A DNA stretch of 64,000 nucleotides. Origin: Monosporascus cannonballus (taxonomy: Eukaryota > Ascomycota > Sordariomycetes > Xylariales). The translations under genes were made by a program, and so were the position numbers. The stretch lies in NCBI GenBank assembly GCA_004154925.1, contig QJNS01000177.1, positions 1-64,000 on the forward strand, in the 5' to 3' direction. How positions within the stretch are numbered: position 1 is the first letter of the stretch; the number at the start of each line of letters is the position of its first letter. The notes below the pieces were generated by a model. That model had not been told where the DNA came from. It did no database searches and saw only the letters and a program-made list of their open reading frames with translations. Below are positions 11,701-24,041 of this stretch, piece by piece.

Positions 11701-12583
11701 TTGAGGAGTGCCGGTGCTGGTGTTGTGGGACCAATGATGGGGGAAGCGGAAGGGGCTGCGGTTGTGGGTGATATGCCTGTTCGGGGTGTGTGTGCTGCGG
11801 ATGTGGATGTGGTTGTAGAGCGTAGGGATAAACGTGCGTAGGCGTACATTGATCCCGGTGATCGACGTCGGTGCTCCGCTGGCGTCTCGACGGGGAAGAA
11901 ACATCGTCCGATGGGCAGTGGCCCCTTTTCCTCCTCTGCCCTGTGGCATTACTATTGTTTCCGTCATTGTGGTCCTCGTTCGGTGCCGGCGTAGTGTTCG
12001 ACTGTTGCTCGAACGGGTGGGGGAGGGATTGGTACTGCGGATGCTGAGGGTACTGTTGGGCGTACAGGTGATATTGATGCTGATTATCTAACGTTAATGT
12101 CGAGGCCGGGCGAGTTAGGATCGGTGTTGGTCTTCGTTTTATCGCCCCTGTTCCGGGTACTGTCCCTACTGTCCCTATTGCCCCTGATGGGATTGCGGTG
12201 CTCGCCGGCCTTGTTGGTAACGTTGTTGTCACCGTCGACGGCGGCGGTATGACTTCTCTGTACTGCCTACTTTCATGACTATCGTTATTCTCGTCTTCCT
12301 GGTTCGTGGCCGCGGTTGTTGCAGATGCGGTGCTGTCGTGGGAGCCCGTCGACTGACCCGGCCGACCGCTCATCGACTGGGTCTGGATCGTGTACGTGGT
12401 CGAGGGGCTCGAGTAGTTAGTGCTGCTCGTGCTGGTCCTGTTCGGCGAGGCATCGTGGCTGTTGTTATTAGTGCCGTCAATACTTCCGTTCACATTACCG
12501 TTTCTAGTGTCGTTGCCATTGCTACTGCTGTTGCCGCTGCTGTTGCCGTCGACACCGCCATTGCCACTACCACCGTCGGTCAT
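8719..12583 (-). CDS. Large HMG-box transcription factor (MATA_HMG type)
   Basis: Predicted 1,078-aa nuclear regulator. Exon 1 is 12583-11404 and exon 2 is 10775-8719. The 628-bp intron has donor GTACGT and acceptor ACAG, phase 1. Residues 1-386 are low-complexity (Asn/Ser/Gly, then His/Pro/Gln), ending in CLCTKAPKVPRPRN. The HMG box is about 387-460, reading RPRN then AFILYRQHHQ across the junction, then LANPEISKLIGEQWR and YPDYRYQPRR, the consensus of fungal Rox1-like/MATA_HMG boxes that bind the DNA minor groove. A CLKCGGRY motif follows the box; the middle is Pro/His/Gln-rich. The last 250 residues (from about WSFLDKLDILRAISPPLK) look globular and I do not recognise them as a named domain. 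Proteins of this class in Pezizomycotina act in sexual development or hypoxia-type repression; which applies here is unknown. Start is the first ATG of exon 1; an upstream exon cannot be excluded. Confidence 0.88.
10776..11403 (-). other. Long intron splitting the HMG box
   Basis: 628-bp phase-1 intron, about ten times longer than the other introns in the window. It lies between the first and second base of the Ala codon in the RPRN-AFILYRQ motif. Donor GTACGT; acceptor preceded by C-rich sequence (..CCCCCAAAAACAG). If retained, translation continues with about 30 unrelated residues and stops before the DNA-binding box. A small internal exon cannot be excluded, but the phases join perfectly without one. 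Confidence 0.8.
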
Positions 12584-15158
12584 GGTCGATGTTGAGGCTC
12601 ATGGGCAAGCAAACAGAAGCCGAAGCCTGGAGATGGGGGGGAAGGGAAGCGGCTCCGAACTGACGATTCTAGGGATTACACAAGAACGCTACCGGTCTTC
12701 GGGGGCTTCTCTGGCATCTAGACGGGCGTACAAGCAGTAAGGGGCTGCGGACAACTAACAGAGGGCTCGGTCTGAGGTCGAGACCTCGTCGAGGAGACAA
12801 CGATAGGGGGTCTGTGGGACGACGATGTCTCTGTACGTCTCTCTCCTTCAGTCTTTCTCTCTCGCGTTACCACTGGTTATCGTATTGCTATTGTTTCCGC
12901 GCCTGGATAGGGGGGATCTGAGAGACATGGATTTGGAAAAAGACAACGATGATTATTGACAGACAGGCAGGCAGACGGGATAGGGGATCTGGATTGGGCG
13001 TGCTGACGGGGACGGACGGATGGTAAAAGAGAGACACAGACACACAACGGAGAACCAAGGGCTTGTTGCGATTGTTCCCCCTCCTGGCCCCCTTCTTTGT
13101 CAAGCCGGACCTCCAAACCAGGAACAATGACCCTAGCGGCGTTTTGGCCTTGTCCCCTTTTTCTTTCCTTTCTTTGAGCTGGAGGGCGGGGGAGGATAAG
13201 GGGCTCAATGAATCCATGAATGAATGGGCTTATGTCCTGCCCTCCCGGTTGCCGGTTGGGACACGGATGGGGTTGGTAGACGAACGGGCTTGGGCCTTGT
13301 TCGTCTCCCGTCGTCATTTCTCGTTCCTCATCTCCCAAGCATATACACACCGAATGGGCACCTGCCTGCTTGCCCGCCCACCAACCTGCTTACCTACCTA
13401 CGAGAATGCTTACCCGCCTACTTACACGCCTTTCCCATCTCTCCGCCATTTTGGCAACCTCCCGCGGTTGCGTTTGGCGATGTGCCGGAAAGGGGGAGTA
13501 CACCAGGTAGGGAGATGGCTAGGTAAGTAAAGCGGGTAGACTGCATCACGGGGGAGACCGACGCAGCGCAGTTTGTATGTACGCATATACGCATACACTT
13601 AGACACACGCATCTACACACCTACGTCTCTTCCCAAGAGCAGACAGACGCAGACAGACCGACAAAACCGCCGGGACCAACGCAGGGAGGATTCCCGGCCG
13701 CCACCTGACCGTGCACCTCCACAGATCCATGGACTACGGTGTGTATGTCTCGGGAATCTACCGAGACGAGGATCACCGTCAGCTAATCGGGCTGGTTGGC
13801 TGGCTGGCTGGCTGGCTGGCTCGTCAGGCGCTGCAGAATTTCAGACGTCACGCAGGGCCCGGGGGTGGGCGGTTCTTTGTTCTAGGTTGGGCTGGCGTTT
13901 GCAACACACACACAGCCCACGCCCCTCCCTCCCCCTTTCCCCTTCTCACATTCTCTTTCTCTTTCTTCTTTCTTTGCTCCTGCCGCGAACGGAAAGAGGC
14001 CACAGTATTACGTAGCAGCCGCAGATTCACTCATATTCATGGGCGGGCGTCCTGTTTACGTAATCTTGTTGGTTAGTTGTTGGTTGGAAAGGGGGCAATA
14101 TTAAAAATGAGAGCTAGGTCACTATGGATTGAACAAACCAAAGAACGACATATTTTGCTTCCACGCCTGGACGGCTGGGTTGGGACAGCCTACGAATTAA
14201 AAACGAGAACTAGGGAACTGCACGTCGAGCAAGCAAAGAAGCCTCTTTGTTTACTTGCTCGACTGTCTTATAGATCGTTCCACGAACCACCCAACGACGA
14301 AATGAGGCTCGTGGCCACAGGAGGGGAGTAAAGCGCAGCGGAAACAGCGCCCGTGCCTCATCCATTACTTGTAATTAAACTACGCCGGTATTCACTACCC
14401 ATTAGTACATATCAACTCCCGATGTTCTATGTTGGCGGGCGAGATGAACAGAATTTTGGATATCCGGGTGGCCCGAGTAAACCTGACACAGCTACATAGC
14501 GTGCGGCAGGAATGCAGTCTCCTATCCCGGCTCGGCTGGAATGGGGCGAAACACGGCCGCAACATAGAAATACACGCACACACAGTGAGAGAGAGAGAGA
14601 GTGAGTGAACCGAACAATGTCCAGGCCCTGAACTGGGGGCTAGTCTACTACCACCACCAGCAACTGCAGACATACAGATATAGTTAATTATCACGTGGCA
14701 CTCGGGGGGAAATAAGAAATGTCTCGCTCGCAAATTTCAGTCCGCAATTAAGTATTTAGTAATCGGGCTAGAACCATGGTAACGAATAAGTAGGTAGTTA
14801 CTAGGAGCCGCTTTCTAAAGTGTCTCACGTCTTATTGAGGCTACCCGAAAAGTCAACGGACCAATCAGGTGGCGCGAAATTCGCCGACGAACCAACAAAC
14901 TGAACCTCCGTTACATAGTGGTTCCATTTACGACTCCGAGACCTTCTTTCCCATCCAGCTAGCGACCCCGTAGTCCCGACGCTTTTCAATGTCACCGCTT
15001 CCTCGCTTTCAATTACATATCCGCGTGGAAAGATAGGATGGTTACACGGGAATCTTGTAATTAGAGAAAATTACCCGCAAGCATGTCCCCCATCCTTGCT
15101 CCCGTGTGTGTGAGCCCGACCATACGTCGCTCCGAGATGTCAAACCGTCGAACCCTTC
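12584..15158. other. Long upstream region of the HMG-box gene
   Basis: About 2.6 kb without a supported gene, between the HMG-box start and the Rvb1 stop, both on the minus strand. It probably contains the HMG-gene promoter and a long 5' leader, as is common for fungal developmental regulators. It is rich in simple sequence: C/T-rich tracts near 12840-12900 and 13920-13980, a TGGC run at 13797-13820 and a GA run near 14588-14602. No RNA gene recognised. Confidence 0.5.
13797..13820. repeat. TGGC tetranucleotide microsatellite
   Basis: Six head-to-tail TGGC units in the upstream region of the HMG-box gene, outside any supported coding sequence. Confidence 0.85.
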
Positions 15159-16748
<1,590 letters not shown>

Positions 16749-18290
16749 CTTGGCGAGGTGACCAGGATTTGGTGGGCGGCAGGAACGAATTACGGGATGT
16801 CGGATAAATTCGATTACGGTAAAGTGGCGTTTAGTTCCCCTATTAGATAGATATCGACAGAAACCAGGTAGGTTGCGATGTTGATTCGAGGTTCAGGTAT
16901 GCGACGTGTGTTTGAAAGCTGAAATCGCATTCGAAATTCTGAGCAAGGGAAGCTCAAACTTGCCGCGAACTTTTCTGGATAACGCGACCGATACTGTGCG
17001 CAAGCACTGTTCACACAGTACTTTCCCCTTAAGCCTATACAGGGTAGGTTGGACCGGAACTACATGTGAAGTTATCCTCTTCATCCCATCTAGGCAATGG
17101 GGTTGCGTACTGAAGAATTATGCTAGCTTTATGTGATGCAAGCCAAAGGATTAATCTTGGAAATAATACACCATGAAAGTTGCATGGGTAAGAACTACTC
17201 AAGCGAATTGTAGCACCTCGCATTTAAGAGCTCGTCGCCACCGTCCCAGTGCCAGGTGTTGTGTCGACAGTAGTCACACATTCACTTGAAGGGTTGTCAT
17301 TGACCAAGCAGGGCCTACCTACTTATTAATGACAAACGTCATCTACGACGAATCCTTGCATTTTATGCCGAAAGGCTTGCTCATAAGTTTCTAATCATCT
17401 GTTAAAGGGGATAGAAATGTAGGAGGAGTTTACACTCGTTAGGAGCGCTCAATCCTCCTGTCGAAGAATCTAGTGGTCCGAAGTTCGTATAAGCAGGAAG
17501 ACTATGAGATAGATACTCATTGCACACTGCTACAACCATTGGATAGGCTGGCTTTCAGGTTTCCATCGCGAATCTGTGAAGAGTCCGCTCAGTAGGTCAA
17601 GGACCAGTGTAGCGGCGAGAGACTGTCATGGATCAAGCACTTTCTGCTAATAGTGGCAAACTAACTAGAGAACTTAACTTCAGTCCCTGTCCTCATCTGC
17701 ATTTTCATGTACGGCACTCAACCGTACAGTATAGGCGACCTGAAACGGTCACCATTTCTACGGTTTCGCCTTGACCTACACAAGTCTGATCAGAAAAGCT
17801 GGCTGGATAAAATCTTCTAACGAAGGACGAAGCGAGTCAGACTCAAATCTTCTATCACCATGGTCTTCAGACGGACCATCCAACAAGCAACATACTCTCC
17901 AAGCTCATCTTTGTTAAGATTGAATCAGCCTAATTCCTGACAAAGCGGCATCTAGAGCTGCTAGTATCGGCTTGATCACTCGTAGCCAGAGACGCCAGTT
18001 TGATCTACCGCGTTACTCTTAAGTTTGCTTTGTTTTTCTTTTTCTTCTCGTCGCCTGACGTAGCCATAAAGCGCGCTCCGCCATTACGCAGTAGCCAGCC
18101 TTAGTTGTCCCTATTCTGCTACCATGAGTTCACACTCCTAAGAAAAGAAAAAAAGATAATTCCATCTAACAGGTCTGCTGTTTAATATTACCCTCCTGTG
18201 GGAACCACTCGAGTTTTGCCAGTCGTATCGGGGATTGGTCCCATAAAAAGAGAGACGAAGGTTCTGAATCTACTCCAGACAGCCGTCAGG
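16749..18290. other. Intergenic region upstream of rvb1, to first LTR
   Basis: About 1.5 kb. The first few hundred bases hold the presumed rvb1 promoter. I see no convincing gene or RNA in the rest. Composition is ordinary until the LTR at 18291, so RIP has not visibly spread into it. Confidence 0.5.
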
Positions 18291-18684
18291 TGTGACGGCT
18301 TGGCGGTTTAACCAACTATTAAACCTAAGTCGACGGGTTTATGTTGGCAGGAGTATCGTGGGATTCTGAGCAATGGATGTAGTAACGTGTCACGTCTCGT
18401 AATACCAGGGGCGTCTTGGGTAACGATGTTCCATTGCAAGCTGAAGCTATCTAGACTATGGAAATAACGAGCGTATATATCCTTGTCTTGGCTCAAGGTG
18501 CTCAAGCGGCTCAAACCCTTGAGTCCCTTGAGCCCTTTGAGCTCTTCTGCCGACTCAAGGGGCTCAAGGCGCTTGGCGCTTTGAGACCTTTGAGCCAGTC
18601 ACGTGACGCCTTGGCTTGGGTCGGAGCTTGATCCTTTTGTGGTTCCGACCGTCCGTAAGAAGCCAAGATCGTTAGGTCCTAACA
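18291..18684 (-). repeat. LTR (394 bp), gypsy-2 related, not RIP-mutated
   Basis: Begins TGTGACGG and ends CTAACA (TG..CA). Its first 80 bases are the reverse complement of the 3' end of the 388-bp LTRs at 57020 and 63383 (shared CCTGCCAACATAAACC, GGTTAAACCGCC and GCCGTCACA). The other end resembles their start (TGTTA.GAC, then TTCCG and a CACGTGA box). It keeps normal GC while the adjacent DNA is heavily mutated. The middle (18491-18597) has about ten copies of a CTCAA(G/A) motif in both orientations. Flanking pentamers (TCAGG, TACAA) do not match, so it is not a clean solo LTR; the internal region may be the AT block to its right. Confidence 0.75.
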
Positions 18685-20340
18685 TACAATTATTATAAGT
18701 TTTATTACCAAATTATCGTTATCTAGAACTCTAATAATAAAAATATATTACGATCACATTTTCGTAATCGTTAAAAGACTTACAAAACTTTCTCTTTTTA
18801 TTTATTTTATTAAAAAATGCACATAAAAAATTATGAACGTCTATTTTTTCAACTATAATTTTAATATATACGAACTATCACATAAAAGTATTTTGTATAG
18901 AAAAATGCTCTTATTTAAAAGTTTTACTAAAATTTTACAATAAAATTTAACTTAAATTATAAATGATCAACCTTATTTAAACCTTAAATAAATGAACAAA
19001 CAAAACGATTAAATTAAAAGTTAAAACCATATTGATCATGTTGTATTACTTGCGAATAAAATAATTTTTACGTAATTTACTTATAATGCGAATATTTGCG
19101 AAAACTTTAATATAAATTGAATCAATATTAATTTTAACTTTATATTAAATATTCATAGAAATATATACTAAAAGTTTTTTAACGTCATAATAATATTTAA
19201 TTGGAAATAATTTAAATAATTATTCCAAAAACTAAAAATAACACTTATATTTGTACGTATTTACATAAGCATATATTATAACTGTAAAAATATTACTTTA
19301 TCACAAAAAATATATAAGTGAAAAGTTTTAACAAAATTTTCGATTTTAAATATATCAGTTTATATAAAATACGAAAAGAAAATTTAAAAACTAATTATTA
19401 AAGATTTTACCAGAAATTAAACCTTATTTTATATTTAATATTTTTTGACTAAGTTTAATAACGTATATTATTAAACATTACATAAAATAAAAAAAGTGAT
19501 GAAAATAAAAATCGAAATAATATACGAAATATAAAGATTTCGATATAGAAAACGTATTTATTTAATATCTAATTAAATAAAACAATATCTAAATTTCGAG
19601 AATACTTAATATTTATTAAACAATTTTATCAATAATATCGAAAACATTAATAACAATATCTGAATCGAAATTTTTAAAAATAAATTAATTAAAAAAACAA
19701 ACGAGTTACGAAATTATAATAATTTGAATTCTCATATTTTTATTTATTTATTCTATTTATTGATGAAATACTGTAATTAATAATTTTAATTATTTTTATA
19801 AATGAATTTCTTGTAATATTATAAACAAGAGTATTCTTGATAAATTCGTTAATAATACGTTATTTATGCACCAGAATTCTTTTTTCTACTAGAATCGCAA
19901 GCATATTTTTTTCAGTAATAGTTTTTTTACAATTTAAACGGTTTTGTATTATAACGAAAAAAGGTGATCGAAATATCAAAATTATTATAGCGACGATAAC
20001 TTTTAATATATTCGTTATAGTAACGAAACTTTCGACTATTTAATGTTTTATATTATTTTTAAAATATGACTCATTTAGTATTATTTTAAAGAAAATTTTA
20101 ATAATGTATATAACTAAAAGCTTGTTTTCAAAAAAATACTAAAAACAATTCTTAATTTCGCAATTAACAATATAACCTATCTTATTAAAAATTTATATTT
20201 ATGATAACTTTAAAATTCAACTAATAAATATATATACGTATTTATTAAATCTACAATTAAATAATACTAAATTGTAATCTAACTATATTACTTGAAATAT
20301 CTTTAATATTACGAAACGTAATTAAGTTATTACGTTATTT
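18685..20340. mobile_element. RIP-degraded AT-rich element remnant
   Basis: About 1.65 kb of extremely AT-rich DNA with stops in all frames and a sharp left edge against the LTR at 18291-18684. It is interpreted as the internal region of a retroelement destroyed by RIP; no protein motif survives that I can read. Confidence 0.65.
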
Positions 20341-20416
20341 AAAATTCTACGATATTCCTACCAACATAAACTCCACGGCTAAGGTTTAATAATCGGTTAA
20401 ACCCCTAGCCGTCACA
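20341..20416 (+). repeat. LTR 3'-end fragment
   Basis: About 76 bp matching the 3' end of the gypsy-2 LTR family (CCTACCAACATAAACTCC, GGTTAAACC, then AGCCGTCACA). Orientation is opposite to the LTR at 18291. Confidence 0.7.
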
Positions 20417-20773
20417 TATAGCCTCACTCACAAGGGCCAAGAAAACGGTCTGCACAAAACCAAGTCATTCCCGGACCTTGGCGAGATCACGTAACATGGA
20501 TCCGTTATCCCGCGTCCAAGAGGATCAGGTATGGTACGGATCCGAGCGGATTCCCGGATCCAGATAGATCACCAGTGAGATATATACGCTCATTATCTCT
20601 CCTATAGTCGAGATAGTCACCAGCTCGCAATACAACTTGGTTACGCAAACCATCCTTGCCATTACCAGACGTGACTAGTCGACCCTATTGCCCAAGCTCT
20701 CACGATAGTCCCGCCAACATAAACCGTACGACTACCGAGGTTGAATAGTCGGCTACCTAGCCCAGCCGTCACA
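20417..20773 (+). repeat. Second LTR-like segment of the same superfamily
   Basis: GC-normal segment ending in the same LTR terminus (CCCGCCAACATAAACCGT .. CAGCCGTCACA, end at 20773) and containing GATCACGTAACA near 20485, which corresponds to the CACGTGA/CACGTAAC box of the 388-bp LTRs. It has no recognisable TG start, so it is a truncated or divergent LTR following the fragment at 20341-20416. Confidence 0.6.
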
Positions 20774-21100
20774 CCTTGCAAGGGATGCTTACTCGTTTAG
20801 CCTAAACCTACCGTTTTATATTAAAATCCACATATTATAAGGTCTTCATTGTATTTTAGCGCTTAAGTATAATAAAATCATATAATGTCGCTTAAACAAA
20901 CCTGTGTATGTATAAAAGTTATATATAATAATAACCGCCATTTTATTTATAAGTATATATTATTTAACTTCTTTAATGCAATAATTAATACGTTACTTTA
21001 TCAGGTTATACCATAAAACGTTACTGCAAATCTATTAAGCGCTTAATATAATCTAAAGCCGAAAAAAGTCATCTTTATAAATAGATAATAATTACGAGCC
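20774..21100. other. Short AT-rich patch with paired TTAAGCGCTTAA-like palindromes
   Basis: AT-rich, probably RIP-affected. Palindromic motifs built on AGCGCTTAA occur near 20858 and 21036, about 180 bp apart. A GCTTAAACAAA stretch (near 20891) recurs in the AT patch at about 27887, suggesting fragments of one repeat. No gene. Confidence 0.4.
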
Positions 21101-22132
21101 CGAAAGTCGGTAGCGCTGTGCCTCAACCGATGCCCCATATGCAGATATTTTTTCATCTGGTCTGCAAGCAATAAGTCTTTTGAAAGCCAATTGGTCGATT
21201 ACCGATGTGCGTGGCAAAAGCAGGGGTGGGTCGCAATTGTCACGAGAAGCATTTGATGTAACCCTGCTTTTCCACTGATTCGGCCACAATTCCTCAGCAA
21301 TTGGCGGGTGTGCTTGGGATGTTACATGCTCCGTATTTAGGAAGCTCTTGGTACGCCCTAATGGGCGACTGTATTGAAACAGTGATTCACCGGCGGTGTA
21401 GCTGACAAACTATTGTGCTCATCAGACTAGCGGATTCGTAAGACCGCATTATTCGCATGCACTTTCTCAGTGTTTCTCCTGTCATGGCGGTGGCAAAGGT
21501 GCCTGACGCCGTGCGACGCGCCCGAGGTAGATGCCGGTTTGTACAAAGACGGGCTACTATAGGAAATATCACCTTCTTTTGTATCCATTCACGGCCCCAC
21601 CGGCCGCCTTTAGCTCACAAGTCTGCGGCGGCATTCCCCTCACAACACAGTCCCATTCCTTCCCAAGCACCGTTATGGGGAAATATCCCTGTTTGTACAT
21701 ATGATAGCTTGTACATGATGACATTTAGGTACGATGTCAAAGCCACAATTCACGTGTTGCTGACTGGGCTTATCCCGCCTTTTCCTGATACTGAGTCTAG
21801 AACTAAGAAGCCCACGGAGCGGAAAGGGGTAGGACCACCAGAGAGCTGCTTTGTAGATGTTTGGAGATTATGTGGGCCTGATTGAAGAACCAGTTTACAA
21901 TGCGTCAAGTCAATCGTTCGTTATATCTCAGGGACAAATTGGGACAGCAGGGAGCGTTCACTATCGCCTATCATCCATCCTCGAGACCTTTTCGGAGCCT
22001 CCAAGGAGTCTCCGTACTCGAATCCCTTAACCATATCCCCTTCGATATTTTGAGTTCTTCAGCATCTATCGCAGTGGATCATAACATAGCTCACGTCCTG
22101 GGTTGTGTGGTGAAACGAGTTCGAATCTCGAT
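21101..22132. other. Intergenic region upstream of UbiA gene
   Basis: About 1 kb of ordinary composition between the AT patch and the UbiA start. Open frames here (for example 21457-21885) have no family resemblance and lack supporting splice sites. The last 80 bases contain a tRNA-like sequence (separate entry). Confidence 0.45.
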
Positions 22133-22139
22133 ATGAAGA
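22057..22139 (+). other. tRNA-like degenerate element (possible pseudogene or SINE head)
   Basis: An A-box-like TATCGCAGTGG (22067-22077) and a B-box GTTCGAATC (22119-22127) sit about 45 nt apart. CTAT/ATAG (22066-22069 with 22086-22089) can form a D stem, CGAG/CTCG a T stem with the 7-nt loop TTCGAAT, and the ends TCTTCA/TGAAGA can pair. The D loop is too long, the anticodon arm does not pair properly and part of the acceptor mismatches, so a functional tRNA is unlikely. It overlaps the proposed UbiA start codon. Confidence 0.25.
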
Positions 22140-23121
22140 GTGAAACTCTCTCCCAAGTGAGAATTTGAGATTGGATACCCTTCTACATCCCGTGGCTGGC
22201 CAGTATTTCTAACGTATACGAGGATAGGGCTTTGAGGCCGCCTGGTTCCATCTCAACACACTGTTTCTGTTCACCAAGAGTGACTTTAAGACGGTGATGT
22301 TACCTCAAAGCGCATTTGCAGTCTCGATGGTTCTCTCCACGAACGGAGTGGCGCTGATGCAGCAACATGGCCTTGAAACCATAGCGTCCCGACTGCCATG
22401 TATGTTGGGCTGGTTGTGGCTGCATCTGCTTATCGAAAATATTTCGAACCAGAGACTGCCGGATTCAATCTCAGAAGACAAGATTAACAAGCCCTGGCGG
22501 CCCCTGGCGGCTGGACGGCTGACACCGGCAGCGGCGCAAGGTCTACTTCGAATTCTAGTTCCGTTGGCTCTTGTCTTAAGCACTTTGCTTGGGAGCCTTT
22601 TGCCCAGCGTTACTCTTATGACCATGATATGGTTATATAACGATCTTGACGGCAGCAGCGTTGGTATCTTGCACCGCAATGTCCTTAATGCTGTGGGACT
22701 GGCCTGCTTTGGTTGGGGCGGTGTTAGTGTGCTTCTTGCTGGCTCTATCGGGAGGGAGGAGCTTCTCCGTAACTGGATAACGCTGACAGCCGCCGTGGTT
22801 GCTACAACGGTACACACACAGGATCTGCCCGACATGGCGGGAGACAAGGTACGTGGACGCAAAACGATGCCGCTGGTATACGGCGAGAGTTGGGCACGCT
22901 GGAGCGTGGCCGTACTTCTACCTTCCTGGTCTATAGTGTGCTTAGGCTTTTGGCGGGCGCCTGTTGTTGCGTGGGCCCCGCTCCTGGCCATGGCATGCAT
23001 TATGGGTCTTTTGGTCTTAGTGCGGAGAGATGGTTTTGCGGACGAGCTGGTCTGGAAGTTATGGTGTCTATGGATGTCAGGTCTATACTTGTTACCAATG
23101 TCTAGCCGTGCATCAGGATAA
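22133..23121 (+). CDS. UbiA-family membrane prenyltransferase or terpene cyclase
   Basis: Predicted 305 aa. Exon 1 is 22133-22156 (MKSETLSQ) and exon 2 is 22228-23121; the 71-bp intron has donor GTGAGA, a CTAAC branch and acceptor ATAG, phase 0. Exon 2 opens GFEAAWFHLNTLFLFTKSDFKT, the usual start of fungal UbiA-like proteins. The first aspartate-rich motif is N82-Q83..D87..D92 followed by INKPWRP (94-100). The second is D207-LP-D210-MAG-D214 followed by RKTMPL. YNDL (145-148) and the RNVLNAVG segment also match the family. About seven to nine hydrophobic segments indicate an integral membrane enzyme using Mg-bound prenyl diphosphate. Members either transfer a prenyl group or, as in the fumagillin cyclase Fma-TC, cyclise farnesyl diphosphate; sequence alone does not decide. 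The neighbouring SDR and acyltransferase favour a secondary-metabolite role. Exon 1 is the less certain part. Confidence 0.82.
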
Positions 23122-23370
23122 TCACGACACTTGGGTTGGCATCTACAGCTTTCTAGCACTTGTCCGATGCTCCTATTGTAGTATTGTGTGTCGCACCCAG
23201 CTTACCCTAATCCCCTCGTCTATGAATGTGTTATGTGTAAATTTTGAAATGACTCTGCAGATATCCGGGGGTTTTGAGAGCACCGTACTTAGGTTACGAT
23301 GATGGCCGCAAATATTTTACAGCTTAAGACTGGAAAGTCATGGTAGGATACAAATTCTGGTGGGGTATTT

Positions 23371-23518
23371 TCTGGCAGTAAATGGCCAATTTTGGCGCCC
23401 CAGCTGTTTTCACCATGTCGAATCGTTAATCGACCGAAGCTAAACGCGTTCTTGCAACCCTACCGGTGATCATCCACCCGCCACACTAAGTGGGCAGCCA
23501 GGGTAGAGTTGGTACTTT
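23371..23518 (+). repeat. Left arm of a diverged inverted duplication
   Basis: Pairs with 23732-23889 in inverse orientation. The core GTCGAATCGTTAATCGA (23417-23433) matches the reverse complement of 23825-23841 with a single A/G difference. Similarity continues outward (TATTTTCTGGCAG versus TATCCTTCGGCAA) and inward to AGCCAGGGTAGAGTTGG versus CCAGGGCAGGGTTGG; most differences are transitions. The spacer is 213 bp. Candidate MITE/foldback element, or two decayed copies of one gene tail facing each other. Confidence 0.7.
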
Positions 23519-23731
23519 TGCCAACGGGTAGCTAAAGCTACTTAGCCCTAAATCCCACATTCTAGGGTATAACATTTGCAAACATCATCAGTCATATATT
23601 ACAATTCAAACGGTAAAGGAATATCTTAAAAGAATGAGCGATATTTCCCCGTATACGTATTGCTGCAATTAAGGATTATTAATGAATGTGTTACGACAGG
23701 GCGGAATAAACTGCTTACTACTCGTTCACAG

Positions 23732-23889
23732 AAGTGCCAACCCTGCCCTGGATGCTTGGGTACTTAGTTTATATGGGGCGTACGGTTAAATGTGGTAGGG
23801 TTGTCGGAAGGCGTTTGGCTTCCATCGATTAACGACTCGACATCGTGAACGTAGCTGGGGCGAATTTTGGGGGTTTGTAATTGCCGAAG
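23732..23889 (-). repeat. Right arm of the inverted duplication
   Basis: Reverse-complement partner of 23371-23518 (see there). On the minus strand it overlaps the end of a 70-codon open frame. Confidence 0.7.
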
Positions 23890-24041
23890 GATAGGCGGAT
23901 ATGGTCGATAATGTCCTTAAAAAAGACACATTCTCCGAGGTTCTCCGGCGTTTTGCGACGACTCAGAACGAAAACGGTCTCCGTGGAAGCGGTTTCATTC
24001 CTGGCCAGGTCGTGGATAAAATAATTGACACATCCCCACAC
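23829..24041 (-). other. 70-codon open frame, possibly a gene fragment
   Basis: Minus-strand frame starting MWGCVNYFIHDLARNET and ending KFAPATFTMSSR. I do not recognise it. Its 3' half lies in the right arm of the inverted duplication, and its first codons (NYFIHDL) resemble a plus-strand frame at 24240-24265 (NYFVHDL), which suggests decayed copies of one coding segment. No intron or promoter evidence; it could equally be chance. Confidence 0.25.

Noticed and set aside
18291..18684. Solo LTR with target duplication
   Set aside because: The flanking pentamers TCAGG and TACAA do not match; kept as an LTR of uncertain context.
21457..21885. 142-codon plus-strand open frame considered as an upstream UbiA exon
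   Set aside because: Only a vague hydrophobic resemblance; the true N-terminal motif is encoded at 22228 onward, and no splice path was needed.
22294..22300. UbiA start at GTG/ATG near 22294-22299
   Set aside because: Would discard the conserved LNTLFLFTKSDFKT segment encoded just upstream in the same open frame, which begins at an acceptor site at 22227.
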